From Streptomyces stelliscabiei (GTDB lineage: Bacteria > Actinomycetota > Actinomycetes > Streptomycetales > Streptomycetaceae): 64,000 bases of DNA. The DNA lies in assembly GCF_014873495.1 (NCBI RefSeq), contig NZ_JADBGF010000001.1:9052001-9116000 (forward strand), in the 5' to 3' direction. Below the pieces are notes generated by a model, which saw only the letters and a list, made by a program, of their open reading frames with translations, had not been told where the DNA came from and did no database searches. This document shows, piece by piece, positions 27,047-35,618 of the stretch; positions within the stretch are counted from its first letter, which is position 1; each line of letters begins with the position of its first letter. A program made the translations under genes and the position numbers.

Positions 27047-27856
27047 GTGAACAGCGAACTGCTTGTATCCGACGTGAGCCACTTCCGGGTCGACTACGAG
27101 ATCAACCCCTACATGGACACGGCCGTCCAGCCCGACATCGAGGCGGCCCACGCCGAGCACCAGGCCATCGTGGCCGCGCACCTCGCGGCCGGCCGCAAGG
27201 TGGAGTACGTGCCGTCCGCACCCGACTGCCCGGACATGGTGTTCACCGCCAACGCCGCCCTCGTCCGCGGCGAGCGGGCCCTGCTCGGCAGCCCCCCGCC
27301 CGAACGCAAGGCCGAGGTGCCATACTTCGCGGAATGGCTGGCCGACCGGGGGTTCGAGGTCATCGAGGCGCCCTACGCGTTCAGCGGGCAGGGCGACGCG
27401 CTGGCCTACGGCGACCAGCTGCTCACCGCGTACGGCCAGCGCACCGACGAGCGGATGCTCCGGGTGCTGGCCCGCGAACTCGACTACGAGGTGGTGCCGC
27501 TGCGTACGGCGGGCTGCCGCTGGTACGACCTCGACCTGGCCGTCGGTGTCATCGCCCCGGGCCTGCTGGCGTACTGCCCGGACGCCCTCGACGCACCCAG
27601 CCTGCGGACCCTGCGCGGCCTCGGGGCCGACCTGGTCGAGGTGTCCGCCGAGGAGGCCGCGAGGTTCGCGCTGAACCTGGTCAGCGACGGCACCACCGTG
27701 ACCATGACGCGGGGCGCGCCGCTGCTCGCCGCCGCGCTGCGCGACCGAGGCCTCGACGTGGTCGAACTCGACACGACCGAACTGGCCAAGGGCGGCGGCG
27801 GGGTCCGCTGCACCGCCCTGACGCTCGACAACCCGCCGGCGCGGCAGGGTTCATGA
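27047..27856 (+). CDS. Dimethylarginine dimethylaminohydrolase-like protein (amidinotransferase fold), catalytic His replaced
   Basis: 269 residues from a GTG preceded by AAAGGG. The fold is that of DDAH: HFRVDYEINPYMD, PDMVFTANAAL, FALNLVSDG and the C-terminal nucleophile region GGGVRCTALTL with Cys255. Where the family has HLD with the catalytic His, this protein has WYDLD (Asp161). The second DDAH in this window keeps the His. Hydrolysis of N-omega-substituted arginine to citrulline is therefore doubtful, and a changed substrate or function is possible. It is divergent from the DAHP synthase and followed by the CopC-CopD gene. Confidence 0.85.
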   Translation: MNSELLVSDVSHFRVDYEINPYMDTAVQPDIEAAHAEHQAIVAAHLAAGRKVEYVPSAPDCPDMVFTANAALVRGERALLGSPPPERKAEVPYFAEWLADRGFEVIEAPYAFSGQGDALAYGDQLLTAYGQRTDERMLRVLARELDYEVVPLRTAGCRWYDLDLAVGVIAPGLLAYCPDALDAPSLRTLRGLGADLVEVSAEEAARFALNLVSDGTTVTMTRGAPLLAAALRDRGLDVVELDTTELAKGGGGVRCTALTLDNPPARQGS

Positions 27857-27998
27857 TGTCGGGGCCGTGCGCCCCGGGGACCGGGTCCGCACGGCCGTCC
27901 GCACGCATGAAACGGCCGTACACACGCACACGTTCGTCGTCCCTCCCCGCCGGTGAGCGGGGCGGGCCGATCGCCCACCGATGGGGGAGCAGGCAGGT

Positions 27999-30071
27999 AT
28001 GAACAGGGGATCCGCGCGGGTGCGCCGGGCTCTCGGCGCGCTGACGGCGGTGCTCGCCGCCGTGCTGATCGTGCTGGGCGGGGCCGGTACCGCGGCCGCC
28101 CACGCGGAGCTCGACTCCACCGACCCGGCGCCGGACTCGGTCGTGCCGAGGCAGCCGTCCGCCGTCACCCTCACCTTCAGCGAGGGGGTGACGCTGCCCG
28201 CCGACTCGCTCCGGGTCCTCGATCCGGCGGGCGAGCGGGTCGACACGGGTACCCCGGGACATGCCTCCGGCCGGCCCGAGACCGCACGGGTGGCCCTGCG
28301 CGACGGCCTCGCGGACGGCACCTACACGGTGGCCTGGCAGGTGATCTTCGCGGACTCGCACCCGGGCGGCGGCGCCTTCACGTTCTCCGTCGGAAAGCCG
28401 TCCGCCAGCTCCGTCTCCGTCGCGGAACTCCAGGGCACCCGGACGGACGGCCTGATCACCTTCCTGTACGGCACCGGTCGCGCGGTCGCGTACGCCGCGT
28501 TCGCGCTGCTGGCGGGGGCGGTGGCGTTCGTCCTGGTCTGCTGGCCGGCGGGCGCGGCGGTCCGGCGGGTGCAGGGGCTGCTGGCGGCCGGCTGGATCGG
28601 TCTGCTGGGCTCCACCATCGTGCTGATGATGCTGCGCGGCCCCTACGAACAGGGCAGTGGCATCACGCCGTCGACGGATGACGTGTCGGCGCAGGCCCAT
28701 GTCCCCGTGGACGAGCGGATCTATGTCGCGCTGGCGATCCGCCTGCTGCTGCTCGCCGCGTGCGGTGTGTATCTGGTGCTGCTGGTGGGGCAGTTGGGCC
28801 AGCTGGGGCAGGGGCAGGCCCGGTCAGAGTCGCTGTCGCAGGGGCAGGCGCGGTCCGACGACGACGCGACGGGGCGGTCCTGGTCCCGGAGTCGTCTCGG
28901 CGCGGTCGGGCTGCTGCTGGCGGTCGGCCTGTCGGCGACCTGGGTCATGACGAACCACGCCTCCGAGGGTGCCCAGGTCTGGCTGGCCCTGCCGGCGACC
29001 GCGCTGCATCTGCTGGCGATGGCGGCCTGGCTGGGCGGGCTGGTGACGCTGGCCGTCGGGCTCCGCCGAGGGCTCACGGCCGCCGCGGTGGAGCGCTTCT
29101 CGCTGGTGGCCGTCGGCTCGGTGACGGTCCTGGTTCTGACGGGGCTGTACCAGTCGTGGCGCGGAGTGGGCTCCTGGGAGGCGCTGTTCGACACCGAGTA
29201 CGGGCGTCTGCTGCTGATCAAGGTCGGATGCGTGGCCCTGATGCTCGGGGCGGCCTGGTTCTCCCGCTCCCGCCTCGCCCGCCTGCGCTCCGAGGCGGAG
29301 ACGGGAACTTCCGCCACTCCCGGGGCGGCCGGGGCGGGAGCGTCCATCAGCCGCAGGGCGGCCGGGGCGGGAACATCCGTCAGCCGCAGGGCGGCTGGGG
29401 CGGTGTCGCCCGCCACCCTCCCGGCGACCGAGGCGGGGACGCCGGCCACCCCCATGGCCGCTGAAGCGGGGACGCCCGCCACCCTCCCGGCGGCCGAGGC
29501 GGGAACTCCCGCCACCCTCACGGCGGCTGAGGCGTCGTCGCAATCCGGGGGCGACTCCGCGCGAGTGGGCCTGCGCCGCTCCGTCCTCGCGGAGTCGGCT
29601 CTGGCCGTGGCGGTCCTCGTGGTGACCACGATGCTCACCTCCACACCGCCGGCCCGCACGGCGAGCGCGGCCGGTTCCGCTCCGCGCGGCCCCGCAACTT
29701 CTGGCGAGAGCGCCGCGCCGGGCCGCACCCTCACGCTGACGATCCCGTTCGACACGGGCGGCCGGACCGCGAACGCGCGAGGCACGGCGACGGTGAGCCT
29801 CGTCCCGGCGGCGACCGGCGGCCGCACCGTAGAACTGCGGCTGACCGGGGCCGACGGACGCCCGGCGGACGTGCCCGAGGCCGCCCTGGCCTTCACCCTG
29901 CCCGCCGAGAACCTCGGACCGCTGGGCGTGACGCTCCGACCGGACGGCGCCGGACGCCGGGTGGGCGAGGTCCGGCTCCCGCTGGCGGGCAGGTGGACGG
30001 TGTCGCTGACCGTGCGCTCGTCCGACATCGACCAGACGACCGAGAAGCGGCGGGTCACGATCGGAGGCTGA
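27999..30071 (+). CDS. CopC-CopD fusion membrane protein (copper resistance/uptake)
   Basis: 690 residues. A signal peptide (ALTAVLAAVLIVLGGAGTAAAHAEL) exposes an N-terminal His, as in CopC. The CopC domain follows (to about 140), then a CopD domain of about eight membrane helices (about 155-435). A low-complexity linker of about 70 residues with degenerate AAEAGTPATLP-type repeats (about 440-512) follows, then another helix and a C-terminal beta-rich domain (FixH/YtkA-like). Start chosen at the ATG after GGGGGAG. An ATG 18 bp upstream is in frame. It is likely involved in copper handling. A link to cuproenzymes of the cluster is not shown. Confidence 0.88.
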   Translation: MNRGSARVRRALGALTAVLAAVLIVLGGAGTAAAHAELDSTDPAPDSVVPRQPSAVTLTFSEGVTLPADSLRVLDPAGERVDTGTPGHASGRPETARVALRDGLADGTYTVAWQVIFADSHPGGGAFTFSVGKPSASSVSVAELQGTRTDGLITFLYGTGRAVAYAAFALLAGAVAFVLVCWPAGAAVRRVQGLLAAGWIGLLGSTIVLMMLRGPYEQGSGITPSTDDVSAQAHVPVDERIYVALAIRLLLLAACGVYLVLLVGQLGQLGQGQARSESLSQGQARSDDDATGRSWSRSRLGAVGLLLAVGLSATWVMTNHASEGAQVWLALPATALHLLAMAAWLGGLVTLAVGLRRGLTAAAVERFSLVAVGSVTVLVLTGLYQSWRGVGSWEALFDTEYGRLLLIKVGCVALMLGAAWFSRSRLARLRSEAETGTSATPGAAGAGASISRRAAGAGTSVSRRAAGAVSPATLPATEAGTPATPMAAEAGTPATLPAAEAGTPATLTAAEASSQSGGDSARVGLRRSVLAESALAVAVLVVTTMLTSTPPARTASAAGSAPRGPATSGESAAPGRTLTLTIPFDTGGRTANARGTATVSLVPAATGGRTVELRLTGADGRPADVPEAALAFTLPAENLGPLGVTLRPDGAGRRVGEVRLPLAGRWTVSLTVRSSDIDQTTEKRRVTIGG

Positions 30072-30159
30072 ACTTCCGCTCGGGCGAGGGAAAGCGCGGA
30101 CCTGACAAGGTGTCCGCTCTCCGCTTTCCGGGCGGTCGGGCGTCGACCACGCTGGGCGA

Positions 30160-31434
30160 ATGATTCGTCACAAGTTCATGTGGCCGTGGATGATCGCGGC
30201 CATCGGATTCGTCGCGCTGGTCGCGGCGGCTGGGTTCCGGGCGACCCCCGGAGCCCTGGTGGAGCCGCTGCATCGTGAATTCGGATGGTCCAACGGGACC
30301 ATCGGTTTCGCCATGTCCGTCAACCTCGCCCTCTACGGCGTCACCGCGCCCTTCGCCGCCGCGCTGATGGAACGCTTCGGCGTGCGCAAGGTGACCGCGA
30401 GCGCCATGGCCCTGATCGCCCTGGGCAGCGGCCTGACCGTCTTCATGACCGCGTCCTGGCAGCTGGTGATGCTCTGGGGCGTGATGGTCGGCCTGGGTGC
30501 CGGCGCCATCTCCCTGGGCTTCGTCGCCACGATCGGCACCCGTTGGTTCGTCAAGCAGCAGGGCCTGGTCACCGGTCTGCTCTCGGCGGGCGGTGCCACC
30601 GGTTCGCTGGTCTTCCTGCCGCTGGTGGCGAAGCTCTCCGAGGCGCCGGGCGGCTGGCGGACCGCGGCGATCGTGGTGGCCGTGGTGGCCTTCTCCACGG
30701 TGCCGCTCGTGCTGCTCTTCTTCCGTGAGCACCCCGCCGACGTCGGGATCCCGCCGTACGGCGCCGACGAGATCGTCCCCGCGCCGCCCGCCGTCAACAA
30801 CGCGGCGCGGCTCGCCATCGACGGCCTGAAGAGCGCCGCCCGCACCAAGGCGTTCTGGTTCCTCGCCATGGCGTTCGCGATCTGCGGCGCCACCAGCAAC
30901 GGGCTGGTCAACACCCACTTCATCCCCGCCGCCCACGACCACGGCATGCCGACGGTCACCGCCGCCGGGCTGCTCGCCCTGATCGGGATCTTCGACCTCA
31001 TCGGCACGGTCCTGTCCGGCTGGCTCAGCGACCGCTACGACTCCCGGATCCTGCTGCTCGCCTACTACGCGCTGCGCGGGGTGTCGCTGCTGGTCCTGCC
31101 GCAGCTGTTCAGCGAACAGGTCACCGGCTTCATGCTCGTGTTCGTCATCTTCTACGGACTCGACTTCATCGCCACCGTGCCACCGACCGTCGCCCTGTGC
31201 CGGGAGTACTTCGGCATGTCCGCGCCGATCGTGTTCGGCTGGATCTTCGCCGCCCACCAGCTCGGTGCCGCCTTCGCCGCCACCGCGGCCGGCCTCACCC
31301 GCGACGGCTTCGGCAGCTACGCGCCCGCGTGGTACGTCGCCGGTGCCCTCAGCATCGGCGCGGCGTTCATGTCCGTGTCGATGAAGCGTCCGGCGCCCGA
31401 GAAGACGCTGCTGCAGGAGCCCGCGGTCGTTTGA
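30160..31434 (+). CDS. Major facilitator superfamily transporter
   Basis: 424 residues with about twelve membrane segments. The intracellular loops ALMERFGVRKV (motif A) and WLSDRYDSRI are MFS-typical. It resembles the oxalate/formate antiporter-like and monocarboxylate-type MFS group (FGWSNGTIGFAMSVNLALYG start). It could export the cluster product or take up an acid precursor. The position between two halves of the metabolite locus is the only hint. The ATG at 30160 lacks a strong RBS. Confidence 0.88.
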   Translation: MIRHKFMWPWMIAAIGFVALVAAAGFRATPGALVEPLHREFGWSNGTIGFAMSVNLALYGVTAPFAAALMERFGVRKVTASAMALIALGSGLTVFMTASWQLVMLWGVMVGLGAGAISLGFVATIGTRWFVKQQGLVTGLLSAGGATGSLVFLPLVAKLSEAPGGWRTAAIVVAVVAFSTVPLVLLFFREHPADVGIPPYGADEIVPAPPAVNNAARLAIDGLKSAARTKAFWFLAMAFAICGATSNGLVNTHFIPAAHDHGMPTVTAAGLLALIGIFDLIGTVLSGWLSDRYDSRILLLAYYALRGVSLLVLPQLFSEQVTGFMLVFVIFYGLDFIATVPPTVALCREYFGMSAPIVFGWIFAAHQLGAAFAATAAGLTRDGFGSYAPAWYVAGALSIGAAFMSVSMKRPAPEKTLLQEPAVV

Positions 31435-31804
31435 CGCCCGGGAACCCTCCGCGTCAGACAGTCCTTCCCGACCCCTCCCCTCCGTTCAGTTCTCTCCGAG
31501 CGGTTCCCTCAGATCCGTCCCCTCCTCGTCCCTCCCTCCTCCTGTCCCTCTCTCCCTGTCCGTCCCCCTTCCTGTCCGTCCCCTCGCGAACCGGGGTGGC
31601 GCCCCGCTGTGCTCCACGGAGGCGCCACCCCGGACTCACGGACGGGCCTCGGGTCCCACCACGGGTCCCCCCACCGGTCCGGGCCCCGAGCCCCCGGTCG
31701 CGGGTCCATGGTCGCGACCTGACGGAGTCACCCCGGTTCCGTCGACCGTAATTCCCGTTTAGGGAAGCATGTTGAGTAGATCCTCTTTTGTGAAAGGTGC
31801 CGTC
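31435..31804. other. Gene-free stretch with pyrimidine-rich tract
   Basis: 370 bp without a gene. From about 31460 to 31585 the plus strand is mostly C and T (CCTCC, CCCTCT, TGTCCGTCCC units), an unusual strand asymmetry. It is followed by a hairpin annotated separately and by an AT-richer segment (31730-31800) that should hold the promoter of the next gene. Confidence 0.5.
31591..31633 (+). terminator. Hairpin downstream of the MFS gene
   Basis: CCGGGGTGGCGCC (31591-31603) pairs exactly with GGCGCCACCCCGG (31621-31633) across a 17-nt loop. It lies about 157 bp after the MFS stop, far but plausible as a transcription end given the pyrimidine tract in between. Confidence 0.5.
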
Positions 31805-32632
31805 ATGGCGAACAACCAGCAGGTCAAGGCCGTCCTCCTCCGCGAACTGCACGAGAAGGGCGTACTGGTGCTGCCGAACGCCTGGGACGCCGGCAGCGCG
31901 GCGCTCATCGCCCAGGGCGGCGCCAAGGCCGTCGCCACCACCAGCGGCGGCGTGTCCTGGTCGGCGGGCAAGCCCGACCAGCAGGCCCTCACCCGCGACG
32001 AGATGACGACCCTGGTGCGCCGCATCGTCGACGCCGTGGACGTCCCGGTGACCGCCGACATCGAGGGCGGGTACGGAGCAGCCCCCGAGGACGTGGCGGA
32101 GACCGTCACCGCCATGATCGGGGCGGGCGTCGTCGGTGTGAACCTGGAGGACTCCAAGCCGAGCGGCGAGCTGTTCTCGGCCGAGGAGCAGGCCGCCAGG
32201 ATCCGCGCCGCGCGGCAGGCCGCGGAGCGCGCCGGGCTGCCCGAGCTGGTGATCAACCTGCGCACCGACGTCTTCCTCTTCCAGATCGGCGCACCCGAGG
32301 GCCGGCAGGCCGACGTACTGGCCCGTGCCACGGCCTGCGCCGAGGCCGGGGCGGACGTCCTGTTCGTGCCGGGCCTGCTCGACCTCACGGTGATCGCCGA
32401 GCTGGTCAAGGGCCAGCCGCTGCCGGTCAACGTGATGGCCGGGCCGGGCGCGCCGACGGTGGCCGAGTTCGAGGCGGTCGGCGTACGCCGGGTCAGCGTC
32501 GGCACCGCCATCGCCCAGGCCGCCTACACGGTGGCCCAGCGGGCCGCCGCCGAGATGGTCGGCAAGGGCACGTACGACGTGCTGGCCGACGCGCTCGACT
32601 TCGGCGCGGTGAACAGCAGCTTCAGCCGCTGA
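31805..32632 (+). CDS. Isocitrate lyase/PEP mutase family protein
   Basis: 275 residues. The N terminus LVLPNAWDAGSAAL, the metal-binding ADIEGGYG and GVNLEDS, and INLRTDVFL match the large ICL/PEPM subgroup often labelled carboxyphosphonoenolpyruvate phosphonomutase or oxaloacetate decarboxylase-like. These use a TIM barrel with Mg to make or break C-C or C-P bonds of small 2-oxoacids. The KKCGH loop of true isocitrate lyases is absent. An in-frame ATG at 31769 is possible, but 31805 has the better RBS. Involvement in the cluster is uncertain. Confidence 0.87.
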   Translation: MANNQQVKAVLLRELHEKGVLVLPNAWDAGSAALIAQGGAKAVATTSGGVSWSAGKPDQQALTRDEMTTLVRRIVDAVDVPVTADIEGGYGAAPEDVAETVTAMIGAGVVGVNLEDSKPSGELFSAEEQAARIRAARQAAERAGLPELVINLRTDVFLFQIGAPEGRQADVLARATACAEAGADVLFVPGLLDLTVIAELVKGQPLPVNVMAGPGAPTVAEFEAVGVRRVSVGTAIAQAAYTVAQRAAAEMVGKGTYDVLADALDFGAVNSSFSR

Positions 32633-32741
32633 GACCGCGGGAGACCCACGGGAGAACCGCGCGGCCCGAAGACATACCCGCGCACGGGGGCGCGGGTCGG
32701 TCGGTGACACCGGACTGGTCCGCCCCTCGCGCTTTCCACAG

Positions 32742-32771
32742 GTATACGAGCCCATCCGATACGTATACGAG
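32742..32771. promoter_or_regulatory. Direct repeat GTATACGAG upstream of the NB-ARC regulator
   Basis: Two exact copies of GTATACGAG (32742-32750 and 32763-32771) are spaced 21 bp apart, two helical turns. They are immediately upstream of the regulator start in otherwise GC-rich DNA. This fits a dimeric or multimeric activator/autoregulator site. Function is inferred from geometry. Confidence 0.5.
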
Positions 32772-32788
32772 AGATCTAGGGGATGGAA

Positions 32789-34168
32789 ATGGGGAGACCG
32801 GAGAAACCGGTGGACGCCTCGGGCGGAGCGGTCGCGGACTTCGCCGGCCGGCTGCGCCGACTACGGATCGAGGCCGGCAGTCCGACGTACCGGGACATGG
32901 CCAAGGCCGCCATGTACTCGGCCTCGGTCCTGTCCAGCGCGGCGAACGGGCACCGGCTGCCCACGCTGCAGGTCGCCCTGGCGTACGTGGCCGCCTGCGA
33001 CGGTGACCGGGAGGAGTGGCGCCGGCGCTGGCTGGCGGCGGCCGGCAGCGGGGTCCCGGTGACGCCACCGCGCCCGGCCGCGCCGCCGCCCCCCGAAGCG
33101 GCGACCGGGGCCGCACCCCCGGACCCGCAGGGCCCGACGCCGACACTGCCGAAGCCCTTCCAACTGCCGCCCCGCCCGCAGGGATCGGTGGGCCGTGCCG
33201 AGGAACTGGCCCGGCTCGCCGCCGCCCCGGCCGGTCCGGTGCTGATCAGCGGCCCGATCGGTGTCGGCAAGAGCGAACTGGCCCTGCACCACGCGCACGA
33301 CCTGGCCCCCGACATGGTGGACGGCCAGCTCTACGCCGTCGTCGGCCCGGTGCCCGAGGGAGGGTACGACGTGTCCGCCCTGATCGGCGGTTTCCTCGCG
33401 GCCCTCGGGGTGCCCGAGGAGCGAATACCGGCGACGGTGGACCAACGGGCCGGGCTCTACCGCTCGTTGCTCGCCCAGCGCAGGGTGCTCGTCCTGCTGG
33501 AGAACGTGTACTGCGAGCGGCAGGTCCGCCCGCTGCTGGTCGACTCCTCCACCAGCACCACCGTGGTGGTCAGCCGCTCCTCGCTGCTCGGCCTGCGTGA
33601 CGTCCAGCGGGTCCGGCTGGAGCCGCTGCCGCGCGCCGACTCCGTCGCCCTGATCGCCCGGGGCCTGCCGGAGCGCGCCCAGGCCGACCCGGCGAGCGCC
33701 GACCGGCTGGCCGAACTCTGCGGTGACCTGCCGCTGGCACTGGACATCGCCACCCGCAAGCTGCTCGCCCGTCCCGAACTGTCGCTGCGCGGCGCCGTGG
33801 GCCGGCTCGACCGCCCGGAGGCGCTGCTGGACTGGCTGAGCGTCGGTGACCTCTCCCTGCGCGAGATCCTCAACTCGGCCCACGTCCAACTCGGCGACCC
33901 GGCCTCGGATCTGCTCGACCGGCTGGTGAACCTGCCCCAGCCGGAGCTGCGGGGCGACGAATCAATCCTGGCCGGAGCCGATCAATTGATCGACGAGTTG
34001 GTCGAGGCAGGCATGCTCCGGACCACCGAACGGTTCGGCTCGTACCGGCTCGACCCCCTGGCGCGGGCCTTCGTCGCCGACCGCGATCCGGCCCACAACC
34101 TGCTGCCTCGTCGTTCTGTGCCGTTCCCCCGCATCCGGCCCAGTGCGGAGGCGCGGCAGCTGACCTGA
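32789..34168 (+). CDS. HTH plus NB-ARC-type ATPase transcriptional regulator
   Basis: 459 residues from the ATG at 32789, which has AGGGG at 6 nt. The ATG at 32783 directly abuts that RBS. An XRE-like helix-turn-helix (about 12-75: FAGRLRRLRIEAGSPTYRDMA, SVLSSAANGHRLPT) is followed by a Pro-rich linker (about 90-130) and an NB-ARC ATPase with P-loop GPIGVGKSELA, a Walker-B-like RVLVLLENV and GDLPLALDIATRKL (GxP motif). There is no SARP-type BTAD and no TPR tail. Located just before the eleven-gene operon on the same strand, it is the probable pathway-specific regulator. Confidence 0.87.
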   Translation: MGRPEKPVDASGGAVADFAGRLRRLRIEAGSPTYRDMAKAAMYSASVLSSAANGHRLPTLQVALAYVAACDGDREEWRRRWLAAAGSGVPVTPPRPAAPPPPEAATGAAPPDPQGPTPTLPKPFQLPPRPQGSVGRAEELARLAAAPAGPVLISGPIGVGKSELALHHAHDLAPDMVDGQLYAVVGPVPEGGYDVSALIGGFLAALGVPEERIPATVDQRAGLYRSLLAQRRVLVLLENVYCERQVRPLLVDSSTSTTVVVSRSSLLGLRDVQRVRLEPLPRADSVALIARGLPERAQADPASADRLAELCGDLPLALDIATRKLLARPELSLRGAVGRLDRPEALLDWLSVGDLSLREILNSAHVQLGDPASDLLDRLVNLPQPELRGDESILAGADQLIDELVEAGMLRTTERFGSYRLDPLARAFVADRDPAHNLLPRRSVPFPRIRPSAEARQLT

Positions 34169-34173
34169 CCCTC

Positions 34174-34232
34174 CGATCAACTCCGGGCCGGCGCCCGTTG
34201 ATCGTGCGCTCCGGACAAGCCTGTCGATCAAC
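34174..34232. repeat. Three CGATCAAC half-sites between regulator and hydrazine operon
   Basis: CGATCAAC occurs at 34174-34181 and 34225-34232, and inverted (GTTGATCG) at 34197-34204. A perfect 14-bp palindrome CGATCAATTGATCG occurs at 33979-33992 inside the 3' end of the regulator gene. Repetition of this AT-containing unit in GC-rich DNA suggests operator sites for the operon promoter. Confidence 0.45.
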
Positions 34233-34247
34233 AGCCGACCTCGTTGT

Positions 34248-34322
34248 ACTCGTCCTATCGAACGGATCCGAACAGCACGACGGACCGTTCACCTGCTCGC
34301 TCGAACGAGCGGTAGGACGAGT
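34248..34322 (+). promoter_or_regulatory. Structured leader candidate upstream of the hydrazine operon
   Basis: ACTCGTCCTATCG (34248-34260) can pair with CGGTAGGACGAGT (34310-34322) with one G-U pair. Enclosed are two hairpins: GAACGGATCC with GGACCGTTC (34260-34269, 34282-34290, one bulge) and GCTCG with CGAGC (34295-34299, 34306-34310). The whole forms a three-way junction ending 15 nt before the N-hydroxylase ATG, close to the RBS. No known riboswitch class is recognised. GC-rich DNA makes chance pairing possible. Confidence 0.4.
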
Positions 34323-34337
34323 CACGAGAGGCTGAGC

Positions 34338-35618
34338 ATGACTAACCACGAGGTCGAGGTCCTGGCGATCGGCGCCGGCCCCTCCAACCTGGCCCTGGCG
34401 GTGGCGATCGAGGAGTCCGGTGCGACCGGGCTGGCGTCCGACACGCTGATACTGGAGCAGCATCACGACGTGGTGTGGCAGCGCAACCTGCTGCTGCCGT
34501 TCGCCCGCAGCCAGGTCTCCTTCGTCAAGGACCTGGTGACGCTGCGCAACCCCCAGAGCCGGTTCTCCTTCCTCTCCTTCCTGCACGCCAAGGGCCGGCT
34601 CGACGAGTTCGTCAACCTCGGCACCTTCAACCCCTTCCGCCGGGAGATCTCCGAGTACCTGCAGTGGGTGGCCAACTCCCTGGACCACGTGGGAGTCCGC
34701 TACAACTCCCGGGCCCAGAGCGTCGCCCCGCGCAAGGCCGACGACGGCACCGTCATCGGCTGGCGCGTCACCCTGACCGACGGCGACACCGTGGACGCCC
34801 GCGACCTGGTGGTCGGCACCGGCCGCGACGCCAACATCCCCGCGGAGTTCGCCGGCCTGCCGCACGACCGGCTGATCCACAGCACCCAGTACTCCACCCG
34901 TATCGCCCAGTACCCGATCGACCGCCCGGTACGGGTGGTGGTGATCGGTGCCGCGCAGAGCGCCGCCGAGATGTTCGTCGCCGTCCACCAGGACCTGCCG
35001 CTCAGTCAGCCGACCCTGGTGCACCGCTCGATCGGCCTGATGAACTACCAGACCAGCAAGTTCGTCAACGAGCTGTTCTTCCCGTCCTTCATCGACGAGT
35101 TCCACGGCAGCTCCCCGGACGCCCGCAAGCAGATCCTGGACGAGGTCCACCTCACCAACTACGCGGGTCTGGCGGCGCCGTTCCTGGACGAGATGTACAT
35201 GAAGCTCTACGAGCAGAAGCTGACGGGATCGCAGCGCTCCGCCGTCCGGTCGATGACCGAGGTGATCGCGGCCCGCGAGGAGGACGGCGAGGTCGTCCTC
35301 GAACTGCGCGACCGCAGGACCGGCCGCGTCGAGATCCTCCGCTGCGACCTGGTCCTGCTCGGCACCGGCTACGACCAGCGCATGCCCGCGATGGTCCGCA
35401 GTCTGGCCGACCAGGTGGGCGTCGACCAGGTCGAGGTGAACCGCCGCTACCGGGTGGACCTCGGCGAGGCCCGCGCCGGTCTCTACCTGCAGGGCTTCAA
35501 CGAGCGCACCCACGGCATCTCCGACTCGCTGCTGAGCGTGCTCGCACAACGCTCGCACGAGATCACCACCGACCTGCTGGACCGCCGCAGCGTCGGCGCC
35601 ACGACCGGGGTCCGCTGA
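34338..35618 (+). CDS. L-lysine/L-ornithine N-hydroxylase (flavin-dependent NMO)
   Basis: 426 residues, ATG with GAGAGG upstream. The FAD motif is GAGPSNLALAVA (residues 13-24), the NADPH motif GAAQSAAEMF (near 200), and the C-terminal GTGYDQRMP is the ATGY-type motif. LPFARSQVSFVKDLVTLRNPQSRFSF is the substrate-pocket signature of the SidA/IucD/KtzI family. It makes N6-hydroxylysine or N5-hydroxyornithine with NADPH and O2. There are no siderophore synthetase genes nearby. Instead, cupin and MetRS-like genes follow with overlapping stops and starts, as in hydrazine-forming pathways where N6-hydroxylysine is the substrate. Confidence 0.93.
   Translation: MTNHEVEVLAIGAGPSNLALAVAIEESGATGLASDTLILEQHHDVVWQRNLLLPFARSQVSFVKDLVTLRNPQSRFSFLSFLHAKGRLDEFVNLGTFNPFRREISEYLQWVANSLDHVGVRYNSRAQSVAPRKADDGTVIGWRVTLTDGDTVDARDLVVGTGRDANIPAEFAGLPHDRLIHSTQYSTRIAQYPIDRPVRVVVIGAAQSAAEMFVAVHQDLPLSQPTLVHRSIGLMNYQTSKFVNELFFPSFIDEFHGSSPDARKQILDEVHLTNYAGLAAPFLDEMYMKLYEQKLTGSQRSAVRSMTEVIAAREEDGEVVLELRDRRTGRVEILRCDLVLLGTGYDQRMPAMVRSLADQVGVDQVEVNRRYRVDLGEARAGLYLQGFNERTHGISDSLLSVLAQRSHEITTDLLDRRSVGATTGVR

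Noticed and set aside
33979..34232. CRISPR-like repeat array from the CGATCAAC units
   Set aside because: Only three or four 8-bp units with irregular spacing, no conserved spacers and no cas genes.
34338..35618. Siderophore biosynthesis start (ornithine or lysine hydroxylase)
   Set aside because: No NIS synthetase, NRPS, acyltransferase or iron-uptake gene follows. The cupin and MetRS-like neighbours point to N-N bond formation instead.
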